From positions 1-9,214 of the forward strand of contig CANQHY010000043.1 in the NCBI GenBank assembly GCA_947623975.1: a DNA stretch of 9,214 nucleotides, in the 5' to 3' direction. Made by a program: the position numbers and the translations under genes. The DNA comes from an uncultured Bacilli bacterium (GTDB lineage: Bacteria; Bacillota_I; Bacilli_A; RF39; UBA660). Shown piece by piece: positions 1-5,750 of this stretch. The notes under the pieces were generated by a model. It made no database searches. It was not told where the DNA came from and was given only the letters and a program-made list of their open reading frames with translations. Each line of letters begins with the position of its first letter. Position 1 is the first letter of the stretch.

Positions 1-86
1 TTGTCATAAAGGAAATTGGAATAAAATTTCCCGCTTATGTTTTCAAATTTTTAGGACATTTTCCCAAACTATTGACAAGAAAAAGT
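1..86. other. Left-edge intergenic stretch without a supported gene
   Basis: This stretch lies downstream of the second kinase-like gene and holds no convincing coding sequence. It contains one short inverted repeat (listed separately) and a lone TTGACA at 72-77 on the plus strand with no acceptable -10 box at the right distance. One plus-strand frame is open from base 2 to a stop at 116-118, but it has no start, no ribosome binding site and no recognisable similarity. It also runs into the end of the gene on the other strand, so I do not call it. Confidence 0.5.
11..31 (-). terminator. Weak hairpin, possible terminator of the kinase-like gene pair
   Basis: A perfect 7-bp inverted repeat (GGAAATT at 11-17, AATTTCC at 25-31) encloses a 7-base loop. 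Read on the minus strand it lies about 55 bases after the stop of the second kinase-like gene. It is followed only by TTTATG, so the U-tract is poor. It may end the operon transcript, but stem and tail are both weak and no better candidate is visible before the window ends. Confidence 0.25.
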
Positions 87-785
87 TTAGTTATGCTTAC
101 TACCAATATTATCATTAAACCAGTCAATAGGTTTTTCATATATAGATAATTCGTTAAAAGATTTAACTTTACGTAGCCTTTGTACAATTTCATTTCCACT
201 AACTTTATTATCGTGTTTTCCTTTAAGATAATTAGAGGCCAACAACTTAATTACTGCATCCCTAATAGCATTAATATTTTCTTTCTCTTCACATTCATCA
301 CTAAATCTGTTATCATCAGCATCAATAGTAATAATTCCCTCTTTGCTAACAACTAAGTTACCTTTATGCATATCCCATATAATAACCTTTTTCTCTCCCA
401 AAATAGAAGCTTGTTCAAAAAGTTTTTTGACATTATCTATAATAAACGATGATGGCATTTCCCATAAATCAAGATTTTCACTTTTATAATATTTTGATAT
501 CGTTCCAGCATAAGTTTTAATGCCACTTTTCTCATTTGATAAAATATCATATATAAGGTAAAAATTTGGCAAATTCAAATTTTTTATATAGGAAAGCATT
601 TCATACTGATTCCTATTACCAGGTTCACGTAATAATTTAATTACTTTATCTCTATTTTGACCAAAAATAAACGTTCTTCCATAATATCCAGAATCTAATC
701 GTTTACTATTTTTCTTGACATCCGAATATAATATTTCTTCAAGAGAACTAGTATATACTTTTAAATTTTTAATTTCTTCCCCCAT
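87..785 (-). CDS. Small kinase-fold (APH-like) protein, second of a tandem paralogous pair
   Basis: This encodes 232 residues and no named family is recognised. Visible motifs match the protein-kinase/aminoglycoside-phosphotransferase fold. They are a degenerate glycine loop (LDSGYYGRTF, 30-39), VIKLL with candidate ATP-binding Lys50, Glu62 in QYE as a helix-C glutamate, a catalytic loop WDMHKGNLVV (Asp138, Asn143), and TIDAD with candidate metal ligand Asp155. The first loop glycine is replaced by Asp and the usual DFG becomes D-A-D, so activity may be altered although the core polar residues remain. There is no signal peptide or membrane segment, so it is probably cytoplasmic. It is about 45% identical by eye to the upstream neighbour, with the same N-terminal KNLKVYTSSLEE and central LWEMPSSFI. 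The ATG is preceded by GAGGG at a 6-base spacing. The gene starts 17 bases after the neighbour's stop, so the two are probably co-transcribed. Substrate unknown. Confidence 0.75.
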   Translation of the reverse strand: MGEEIKNLKVYTSSLEEILYSDVKKNSKRLDSGYYGRTFIFGQNRDKVIKLLREPGNRNQYEMLSYIKNLNLPNFYLIYDILSNEKSGIKTYAGTISKYYKSENLDLWEMPSSFIIDNVKKLFEQASILGEKKVIIWDMHKGNLVVSKEGIITIDADDNRFSDECEEKENINAIRDAVIKLLASNYLKGKHDNKVSGNEIVQRLRKVKSFNELSIYEKPIDWFNDNIGSKHN

Positions 786-802
786 ATAAATCCCTCACTA
801 TT

Positions 803-1480
803 TTAATTAGCTTTTTTTAACCAATTATTAAGGTTTCTATAATTAGAAAATTCCCCTAATGATTTTACTTTTTTTAAATTATTAGTTATTAGGTCTTTAT
901 TTTTATCTTTTTCATTATTATAAACAAGATAATTAAATATCAGTAAATCCATTAAAACCTGTCGCATCTTTTCTATGTTACTACTAGTAACATTTTTTAA
1001 GTCAAAATAGTATTCATCAAAATCAATAGTCGTTATGCTATCATGGTTAACAATTATATTTCCAATATGAAGATCATCAATTAGTACACAGTTGTGGCCG
1101 AGAATGATTGCTTGAGCGAATAATTTTTTAAAATTTTCTACTATGAATGAGGATGGCATTTCCCATAAATTGACTTTTTCTTTATTTATATATTCATATA
1201 TAATACCACCATAGGACTTTATTCCATTTTTCTTATTTGATAATACATCATGTATATGGTAAGCATTAGGTAGTTCTAAATTTTTAATAAAAGAGAGTAA
1301 TTCATATTGTCTTCTTGTCCCTGGTCTATCTAAAAGTTTAATGACTTTATTATCTTTAGTAAGATAGGCAAAGCCTAGACAACCAGCTCCTAAAAATTTA
1401 GATTCCCTTTCAATTTTTGGAACATTTAACTCTTCAAGTGAACTTGTATAAACTTTTAGATTTTTTACATTTGTATCCAT
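803..1480 (-). CDS. Small kinase-fold (APH-like) protein, first of a tandem paralogous pair
   Basis: This encodes 225 residues from the ATG at 1480. A GTG at 1492 would add four residues. The ATG is preferred because it aligns exactly with the start of the downstream paralog (MDTNVKNLKV against MGEEIKNLKV) and leaves a normal leader after the predicted promoter. Kinase-fold motifs are better preserved here: glycine loop LGAGCLGFAY (30-39), VIKLL with Lys48, Glu60 in QYE, a hinge-like YEY (95-97), catalytic loop DDLHIGNIIV (Asp136, Asn141) and TIDFD (Asp153). D-L-H-x-G-N resembles the Brenner motif of aminoglycoside phosphotransferases and choline kinases, but at 225 residues it is shorter than typical members. 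LWEMPSSFI (105-113) is shared with the paralog and may be a family signature. No signal peptide or membrane helix is present. It could phosphorylate a small molecule or a protein. The sequence does not say which, and a pseudokinase role remains possible. Confidence 0.75.
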   Translation of the reverse strand: MDTNVKNLKVYTSSLEELNVPKIERESKFLGAGCLGFAYLTKDNKVIKLLDRPGTRRQYELLSFIKNLELPNAYHIHDVLSNKKNGIKSYGGIIYEYINKEKVNLWEMPSSFIVENFKKLFAQAIILGHNCVLIDDLHIGNIIVNHDSITTIDFDEYYFDLKNVTSSNIEKMRQVLMDLLIFNYLVYNNEKDKNKDLITNNLKKVKSLGEFSNYRNLNNWLKKAN

Positions 1481-1482
1481 AT

Positions 1483-1495
1483 CCCTTGCCACCCC
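1483..1495 (-). promoter_or_regulatory. Ribosome binding region that decides the start of the first kinase-like gene
   Basis: Read on the minus strand this is GGGGTGGCAAGGG, followed by AT and the ATG at 1480. AAGGG is only two bases from the ATG, while GGGGTGG is about eight bases away and may be the true anti-16S pairing site. For the alternative GTG at 1492, only CGGGG directly abuts the codon, which is too close. The spacing is imperfect, so the choice rests mainly on alignment with the paralog. Confidence 0.45.
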
Positions 1496-1509
1496 GAATT
1501 ACTCGCTAA

Positions 1510-1538
1510 ATTATACCAAAAAAAAAGAAAAAAATCAA
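1510..1538 (-). promoter_or_regulatory. Promoter of the kinase-like gene pair with homopolymeric spacer
   Basis: On the minus strand there is a -35 box TTGATT (1538-1533), a 17-base spacer and a -10 box TATAAT (1515-1510) preceded by TGG, giving an extended -10 (TGnTATAAT). The spacer is T5-C-T9-GG, so almost all of it is homopolymer. The start point should fall near 1503, leaving a leader of about 23 bases before the ATG at 1480. The consensus match is strong. The T-tract also lies at the end of the eno transcription unit and may serve as its U-tract. Confidence 0.7.
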
Positions 1539-1548
1539 ATCGATTTCT
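1518..1548 (-). terminator. Possible eno terminator: weak stem with long T-tract
   Basis: About 40 bases after the eno stop, the minus strand can form a short stem AGAAATC / GATTTTT (one G-U pair) around a GATTT loop. An interrupted run of T's follows (seven T's in all, partly in the stem, then C and nine T's). The stem is only about 7 bp and A+T-rich, so termination may be inefficient. The same T-run forms the spacer of the next operon's promoter. Confidence 0.35.
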
Positions 1549-1586
1549 TCCCAATAATTGTAGATTTTTAATTTTTCACTTTAACT

Positions 1587-2810
1587 TTACTTATAAATTC
1601 TTTCCTCTATTCTAATAAGTTCGTTATATTTACAAATTCGCTCACTTCTAGACATGCTACCTGTTTTTATATATTTTGTACCAAGTCCTACAGCTAAATC
1701 TGCAATTGTAACATCTTCTGTTTCACCACTGCGATGTGACATGATTAAATTGTAATTGTTATCTTTGGCTAAATTTATCGTATCAATCATCTCGGTAATT
1801 GTTCCTATTTGATTTGGTTTTATTAAAATTGCATTACCAGCTTTATTATCTATTCCTTTTTGTAGATATTTTTTATTAGTAACAAACAAATCATCACCAA
1901 CTAGCTGAACTTTATTTCCTATTTTTTCAGTTATTATTCTAAAAGTATCAAAATCATCTTCATGGACAGGATCTTCTATGGAAATAATTGGATATCTATT
2001 AACTAAATCACAATAATATTCAATAAGTTCTTCTTTTGTATATTCTTTATTATCAAATTTATAAACACCATTTTCATATATTTCACTAGCAGCAACATCT
2101 AAAGCAATTTTAACATCCTCTCCCGGTGTATACCCGGCTTTATTTATTGCCTCCATAATTAAATCCAAAGCCTCATAATTACTATTTAAATTTGGAGCAA
2201 AACCTCCTTCATCACCGACAGATGTAGTAAGTGTTTTATCCTTCAAAATTTTTTTCAAACTATGAAAAATTTCCGATGCTGTCCTTATACTTTGTTTAGC
2301 ACTATTGTTAAGAGGTACTATCATAAACTCTTGAAAATCTATATCATTATCAGCATGTTTACCACCATTGATTATATTAACCATTAAAATAGGCATTTTT
2401 GTACCATCACCAACATACTTAAACAAAGGTAATTTTTGAGAAGCAGCCGAAGCTTTTAACACTGCAGCCGATACTCCTAAGATTGCATTTGCTCCTAATT
2501 TACTTTTATTAATTGTGTTATCTAATTTTATTAACTTTTCATCTATTTGTTTTTGATCATAAGCATCAAGACCAATAATTTCTTCTTTTATTATATTATT
2601 GACATTATCTACAGCACGACTTACCCCTAATCCAAAATATCTATTTGGATCGCCATCACGTAATTCTAAAGCCTCTCTACTACCTGTCGATGCTCCACTT
2701 GGTACAGAAAAGCGACCCATTGTATCATCTTCTAACACTACGTCAACTTCTACTGTAGGGTTACCTCTAGAGTCTAATATCTCTCTTGCAACTACATCTT
2801 TTATATTCAT
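1587..2810 (-). CDS. eno: Enolase (phosphopyruvate hydratase)
   Basis: Enolase converts 2-phosphoglycerate to phosphoenolpyruvate in glycolysis, in the cytoplasm, using Mg2+. The 407-residue product starts with the typical N-terminal domain ([22 protein letters not shown] loop at 37-43). It then has the barrel with metal ligands Asp238, Glu279 and Asp306, catalytic Glu201 (GDEGGF) and Lys331 (LIKPNQIG), His152 and Glu161, the SHRSGETED loop (358-366) and Lys382. All active-site residues I can place are intact. IEDP and KPNQIG replace the IEDG and KFNQIG forms seen in E. coli. These variants also occur in other lineages, so they are not evidence of a defect. The protein ends right after [10 protein letters not shown], so it lacks roughly 20 C-terminal residues present in E. 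coli enolase. AGGAGG lies four bases before the ATG. A terminator-like hairpin lies directly upstream. Confidence 0.97.
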   Translation of the reverse strand: MNIKDVVAREILDSRGNPTVEVDVVLEDDTMGRFSVPSGASTGSREALELRDGDPNRYFGLGVSRAVDNVNNIIKEEIIGLDAYDQKQIDEKLIKLDNTINKSKLGANAILGVSAAVLKASAASQKLPLFKYVGDGTKMPILMVNIINGGKHADNDIDFQEFMIVPLNNSAKQSIRTASEIFHSLKKILKDKTLTTSVGDEGGFAPNLNSNYEALDLIMEAINKAGYTPGEDVKIALDVAASEIYENGVYKFDNKEYTKEELIEYYCDLVNRYPIISIEDPVHEDDFDTFRIITEKIGNKVQLVGDDLFVTNKKYLQKGIDNKAGNAILIKPNQIGTITEMIDTINLAKDNNYNLIMSHRSGETEDVTIADLAVGLGTKYIKTGSMSRSERICKYNELIRIEERIYK

Positions 2811-2824
2811 ATGTCCTCCTTAAA

Positions 2825-2847
2825 AAAATGAGCTTATAACTCATTTT
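2825..2847 (-). terminator. Terminator-like hairpin between murD and eno
   Basis: A perfect 8-bp inverted repeat (AAAATGAG / CTCATTTT) surrounds a 7-base loop. On the minus strand the stem's final TTTT runs on into TTT, giving seven T's, as in an intrinsic terminator for murD. The T-run is followed at once by AAGGAGG, the eno ribosome binding site. The element may therefore act as an attenuator for readthrough into eno, or simply end the murD message while eno starts from a promoter overlapping the hairpin. Confidence 0.6.
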
Positions 2848-2875
2848 ATATTTATTTTAAAAAATAATTTGTCAT
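2845..2875 (-). promoter_or_regulatory. Weak candidate promoter for eno
   Basis: On the minus strand ATGACA (2875-2870) and TATAAA (2850-2845) are separated by 19 bases, which is longer than ideal. Transcription would begin near 2838, inside the hairpin loop, so an eno message made here would escape the hairpin. Both boxes are plausible, but the spacing is poor and the region is A+T-rich enough for chance matches. Confidence 0.3.
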
Positions 2876-2876
2876 A

Positions 2877-4211
2877 TTATAAGGAATTAACTATTTTTTT
2901 AAATTCATTTCCTCTATCTTCAAAGCACTTATATTGATCCCAAGACGCAGAAGCTGGGCTTAACAATATTACATCTTTTTCATTTGAATTTTCATAAGCA
3001 TATCTTACTGATTCATCTAGATTATCAAACCTTCTTACTGGTATGTTCATTTCATTTGCAAATTCTTCAACTCTTTTATTACATTCACCAAAAGCTACAA
3101 TGAGTTTAACCATCGACATATAATCTTTCAAATCTGTAAATTTTTGACCTCTTTCCATACCACCTAACAACACTATTATTGGGCTATTAAAAGATGAAAG
3201 TGCTATTTGAGTGGATTTAATATTAGTAGCTTTAGAATCATTATAAAAATATCTACCATTAAGTTCTCTTACAAATTCATTTCTATGTTCAACTCCATTA
3301 AATTCTTTTAATAGAGATACTATTACGTCATTTGTCACACCTAATTCTTTAACAACCATAATACTTGCCATGATATTTTCATAATTATGATTTCCAATAA
3401 GTTTTATATCACTTAAATCAACTATTTTCTCATCATAATAATAAATCGACTTATCTTTTATGTAACAACCATTAATTTGTTTTTTACTAGAAAAATATTT
3501 AACAGTTGATTTTATATTTTTAGTAACTTCTAAAACATCATCATTTTCAATATTAAGTATCGCTATTTCATCTTTAGTTTGGTTTTGGAATATTTTAGCT
3601 TTTACTCTTTTATAGTTGTCATAACTTTTTAAAAAATCTATATGTGCTTCACTCAAATTTGTCATAACGGCAATATTTGGTTTAAACTGTGTTAAGTTTT
3701 CAAGTTGTTGACAAGAGGTCTCCATAACAATTATATCGCCACTTTGAATTTTATCTAAAAAGCCGCATAAAGGATAACCTATATTACCTGTCAAGTGTAC
3801 ACTTTTCCCAGCTTTTTTTAACATTTCATATATTAATGTTGTAGTAGTAGTTTTTCCATTAGTGCCTGTTATTGCCACAAGTTCTATGTCTTTGGGCAAC
3901 AGTCTATAAGCCATTTCAACCTCATTAATTACCTCTATTCCTAATTCGTGAGCTTTTAATACATATTTGTGATCTATCGGAACACCAGGATTTTTTATAA
4001 GATAATCAAATGTCTTATCTAACAAATCATCAGGATGACCACCCAAAACTATCTCTACACCTAAATTTTTTAATTCATCTATTTTATCTTGGTCATGCTC
4101 ACTTTTTGCATCATTAAGTATTATTTTATTCCCTCTTTTAGCAAGAAATTTAGCGGCCTCATAACCACTCCTTGCAAAACCAAGAATTAATATTTTGTTG
4201 TTTTCAAACAT
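2877..4211 (-). CDS. murD: UDP-N-acetylmuramoyl-L-alanine:D-glutamate ligase
   Basis: MurD adds D-glutamate to UDP-MurNAc-L-alanine using ATP, the second amino-acid step of cytoplasmic peptidoglycan precursor synthesis. The 444 residues match the usual family length and show the three Mur-ligase domains. The N-terminal Rossmann part has GFARSGYEAAKFLAKRG (11-27). The central ATPase has the P-loop TGTNGKTT (115-122), NLSEAHIDF (185-193) and Lys204 as the likely carbamylated lysine. The C-terminal domain begins around GVEHRNEF (306-313) and carries NDSKATN (324-330), characteristic of MurD. The usual ELSSFQLE segment reads ETSCQQLE (164-171). AGGAG stands seven bases before the ATG, and a promoter lies directly upstream. 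It is divergent from a FemA/FemX-like gene, a shared cell-wall theme. Presence of murD argues that the organism makes peptidoglycan. Confidence 0.96.
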   Translation of the reverse strand: MFENNKILILGFARSGYEAAKFLAKRGNKIILNDAKSEHDQDKIDELKNLGVEIVLGGHPDDLLDKTFDYLIKNPGVPIDHKYVLKAHELGIEVINEVEMAYRLLPKDIELVAITGTNGKTTTTTLIYEMLKKAGKSVHLTGNIGYPLCGFLDKIQSGDIIVMETSCQQLENLTQFKPNIAVMTNLSEAHIDFLKSYDNYKRVKAKIFQNQTKDEIAILNIENDDVLEVTKNIKSTVKYFSSKKQINGCYIKDKSIYYYDEKIVDLSDIKLIGNHNYENIMASIMVVKELGVTNDVIVSLLKEFNGVEHRNEFVRELNGRYFYNDSKATNIKSTQIALSSFNSPIIVLLGGMERGQKFTDLKDYMSMVKLIVAFGECNKRVEEFANEMNIPVRRFDNLDESVRYAYENSNEKDVILLSPASASWDQYKCFEDRGNEFKKIVNSL

Positions 4212-4229
4212 ATTATCACTCCTATCAAA

Positions 4230-4257
4230 ATTATACTACATAATATTTCAAATTCAA
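4230..4257 (-). promoter_or_regulatory. murD promoter
   Basis: On the minus strand there is TTGAAT (4257-4252), a 16-base spacer and a perfect TATAAT (4235-4230). The start point is predicted near 4223, giving a very short leader of about 12 bases that begins at the AGGAG ribosome binding site. The -35 box touches or overlaps the -35 region of the divergent femX-like promoter. Confidence 0.55.
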
Positions 4258-4274
4258 TTAAATTATGTTATAAT
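4247..4274 (+). promoter_or_regulatory. Promoter of the FemA/FemX-like gene (extended -10)
   Basis: The -10 box is a perfect TATAAT (4269-4274) preceded by TGT, giving an extended -10. A moderate -35, TTCAAA (4247-4252), lies 16 bases upstream. Transcription should start near 4281, leaving about 15 bases before the ATG at 4296. The promoter is back to back with that of murD. Confidence 0.6.
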
Positions 4275-4285
4275 GCTCATATAGT

Positions 4286-4291
4286 GGGAGG
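4286..4291 (+). promoter_or_regulatory. Ribosome binding site deciding the start of the FemA/FemX-like gene
   Basis: GGGAGG lies four bases before the ATG at 4296. A GTG in frame at 4284 precedes and overlaps this site, has only promoter sequence upstream of it and no ribosome binding site. The ATG is therefore the better start. The same four-base spacing is seen at eno. Confidence 0.65.
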
Positions 4292-4295
4292 CATT

Positions 4296-5609
4296 ATGAA
4301 AATAGTTAAACTTGAACCAGAAGAATTTGATAATTACGCTAAAGATCATGAGTATGCTAATTTATGGCAAACATCCAATTTTGGTAATGCCGCAAAAACA
4401 TTGGGATACGATGTTTTATATCTAGGATTTGAAGACGGTGGCAGTATAAAAGGTTGTACTTTACTGTTGATAATGAACGTCTATCTTGGACAAAGTATAT
4501 CTTACGCACCTCGCGGTCCACTTATTGATTACGATGATTACAAATTTCTAGAAACAGCATTGCGATTTCTCAAAGAATATTTATGTAATAGAAAAATAAT
4601 GGCGTTCACAATGGATCCACCAATAATAATGTCAGTTAGAAACAAACACGGAAATTTTAAAGAAGAAAGTAGCGGGGTTGATAAAAAGTTAGATGCCATA
4701 TTACATGGTGGCGATGTTATAAAAGCTAATCCATATGCAAAAAACATAAGAGAATTAATTATGCGAAAATGCAATTTTGAATACAGAGGCGAAAACCTTT
4801 ATTTTGAAGGGATACTACCAAGGTGGTATGCTATTACTACGTTGCCAATAAATGCCAAAACACTTCTTTCAAACATTGACAAGAGAACTAGAACAAAACT
4901 TAGAAAAGCAGCAAAATTAGGTTTAGACATATTGCGTGATGATACAAAGAATATAGATTTAATCTATGAAATTGCTAAAAACTCTTCGCATAAACCAATT
5001 GAATTTTATAAAAATTTGTTACTCAATAACGAAAATATTGAGATATATGTGGCTAGAATAAATTCAGAAAGATATGTAAACAATAGCAAAATTTTATATG
5101 AAAGAGAAATCGGTAAAAATGAGATTCTAAATAAAATAATCCAAGAAAAAAATGGAAGAGGTAAGAACATTCATAAAACTTTAAATCAAAAAATGGAATC
5201 GGATAAAATTATAAATTCATACAAAGAGCATCTCGTAAAATCTACACAAACATTAAAAGACTTTCCTGACGGAAAAGTAATTGCATATTGCCTAGTTTCT
5301 AAAAATGGCAATAATGTAGAAATTTTTGAAGAGGGTTACCTTAAAGAATACAATATTCCTGCAATTTCATTACTTAGGTGGAAAATACTCGAAAACTATT
5401 CTAGTAGTAACTTTAGAACATTCTATTTTGGTGCAATTACTGGTAATTTTGATAAAGTTAAAAATCCATTGTATGGTATCAATGAATCTAGGCTTTCACT
5501 AAGAGGAAATGTGATAGAATATATAGGTGAATTTGGGATAATGACTAACCGAACTATGTATAACTTATATTTAGCATCAGTTAAAGATAGAACTAATTTT
5601 AAAATATAA
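4296..5609 (+). CDS. FemA/FemX-family peptidoglycan aminoacyl transferase
   Basis: Fem transferases take an amino acid from aminoacyl-tRNA and add it to the side-chain amine of a lipid-linked peptidoglycan precursor, building the interpeptide bridge at the cytoplasmic face of the membrane. The 437 residues have the family's length and order. A first GNAT-like half starts with LWQTSNFGNAAKTLGYDVLYLG (core at 23-44) and includes YAPRGPLIDY (70-79). The second half has RTRTKLRKAAKLGLDI (197-212). A charged helical insertion at about 257-320 fits the paired-helix tRNA-binding arm of FemA. The end has SLLRWKILE and YFGAITG. There is no signal peptide. Which amino acid is added, and whether it acts first (FemX-like) or later (FemA/FemB-like), cannot be told, so no symbol is given. 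It is the only plus-strand gene, divergent from murD and convergent with tuf. Confidence 0.88.
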   Translation: MKIVKLEPEEFDNYAKDHEYANLWQTSNFGNAAKTLGYDVLYLGFEDGGSIKGCTLLLIMNVYLGQSISYAPRGPLIDYDDYKFLETALRFLKEYLCNRKIMAFTMDPPIIMSVRNKHGNFKEESSGVDKKLDAILHGGDVIKANPYAKNIRELIMRKCNFEYRGENLYFEGILPRWYAITTLPINAKTLLSNIDKRTRTKLRKAAKLGLDILRDDTKNIDLIYEIAKNSSHKPIEFYKNLLLNNENIEIYVARINSERYVNNSKILYEREIGKNEILNKIIQEKNGRGKNIHKTLNQKMESDKIINSYKEHLVKSTQTLKDFPDGKVIAYCLVSKNGNNVEIFEEGYLKEYNIPAISLLRWKILENYSSSNFRTFYFGAITGNFDKVKNPLYGINESRLSLRGNVIEYIGEFGIMTNRTMYNLYLASVKDRTNFKI

Positions 5610-5640
5610 TAAATTTCGTAAATTATTTTGTTAAAAAATG

Positions 5641-5670
5641 AGGAATGACTAAATAAATTCAGTCATTCCT
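5641..5670 (+). terminator. Hairpin terminator after the FemA/FemX-like gene, possibly bidirectional
   Basis: A perfect 10-bp inverted repeat (AGGAATGACT at 5641-5650, AGTCATTCCT at 5661-5670) has a 10-base loop and lies about 30 bases after the femX-like stop. On the plus strand the tail is short (TTTAAAAATAT). On the minus strand the stem is followed by CATTTTTT, so it may also block readthrough from tuf. Confidence 0.65.
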
Positions 5671-5716
5671 TTAAAAATATATAATATATTTCATAATTTT
5701 TTAATATTTAAAATAG

Positions 5717-5740
5717 AAAAAGACTTCGCAACGAAGTCTT
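5717..5740 (-). terminator. Intrinsic terminator of tuf (end of the str operon)
   Basis: A perfect 9-bp stem, AAGACTTCG (5720-5728) and CGAAGTCTT (5732-5740), has a 3-base loop and begins ten bases after the tuf stop. On the minus strand it is followed by TTTCTATTTT. This is the strongest terminator in the window and closes the rpsG-fusA-tuf unit. The plus-strand tail (AATTTTATTATT) could allow some function in the other direction. Confidence 0.85.
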
Positions 5741-5750
5741 AATTTTATTA

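Noticed and set aside
72..97. TTGACA at 72-77 on the plus strand as a promoter, with TATGCT at 92-97
   Set aside because: The spacing is only 14 bases, the -10 match is poor, and it would transcribe antisense into the kinase-like gene with no gene to serve.
2..118. A plus-strand frame open from the left edge to a stop at 116-118, a possible gene tail
   Set aside because: It is only 38 codons, with no recognisable motif, and overlaps the end of the well-supported minus-strand gene. An opening of this length is not rare by chance in six frames.
87..1480. Kinase-like pair as an aminoglycoside-resistance determinant
   Set aside because: Only the short catalytic-loop motif resembles those enzymes. 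Length and flanking motifs differ and there is no mobile-element context.
1481..1492. GTG at 1492 as the start of the first kinase-like gene
   Set aside because: The four extra residues have no counterpart in the paralog, and the leader from the predicted promoter would be only about 11 bases.
1540..1590. A lost eno C-terminus encoded downstream by frameshift (a frame reads KIYNYWEEI)
   Set aside because: The resemblance to an enolase tail is superficial, and an in-frame TAA is followed closely by others. Nothing indicates a frameshift.
2599..2823. Plus-strand open frame inside eno
   Set aside because: It is the reverse-strand shadow of the conserved 5' end of eno, with no ribosome binding site or plausible protein features.
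4284..4295. GTG at 4284 as the start of the FemA/FemX-like gene
   Set aside because: The ribosome binding site GGGAGG lies downstream of this GTG and the predicted transcript starts only about three bases before it. ATG 4296 fits better.
4538..4774. Minus-strand open frame inside the FemA/FemX-like gene
   Set aside because: It is a shadow of the coding frame, lies wholly inside it and has no ribosome binding site.
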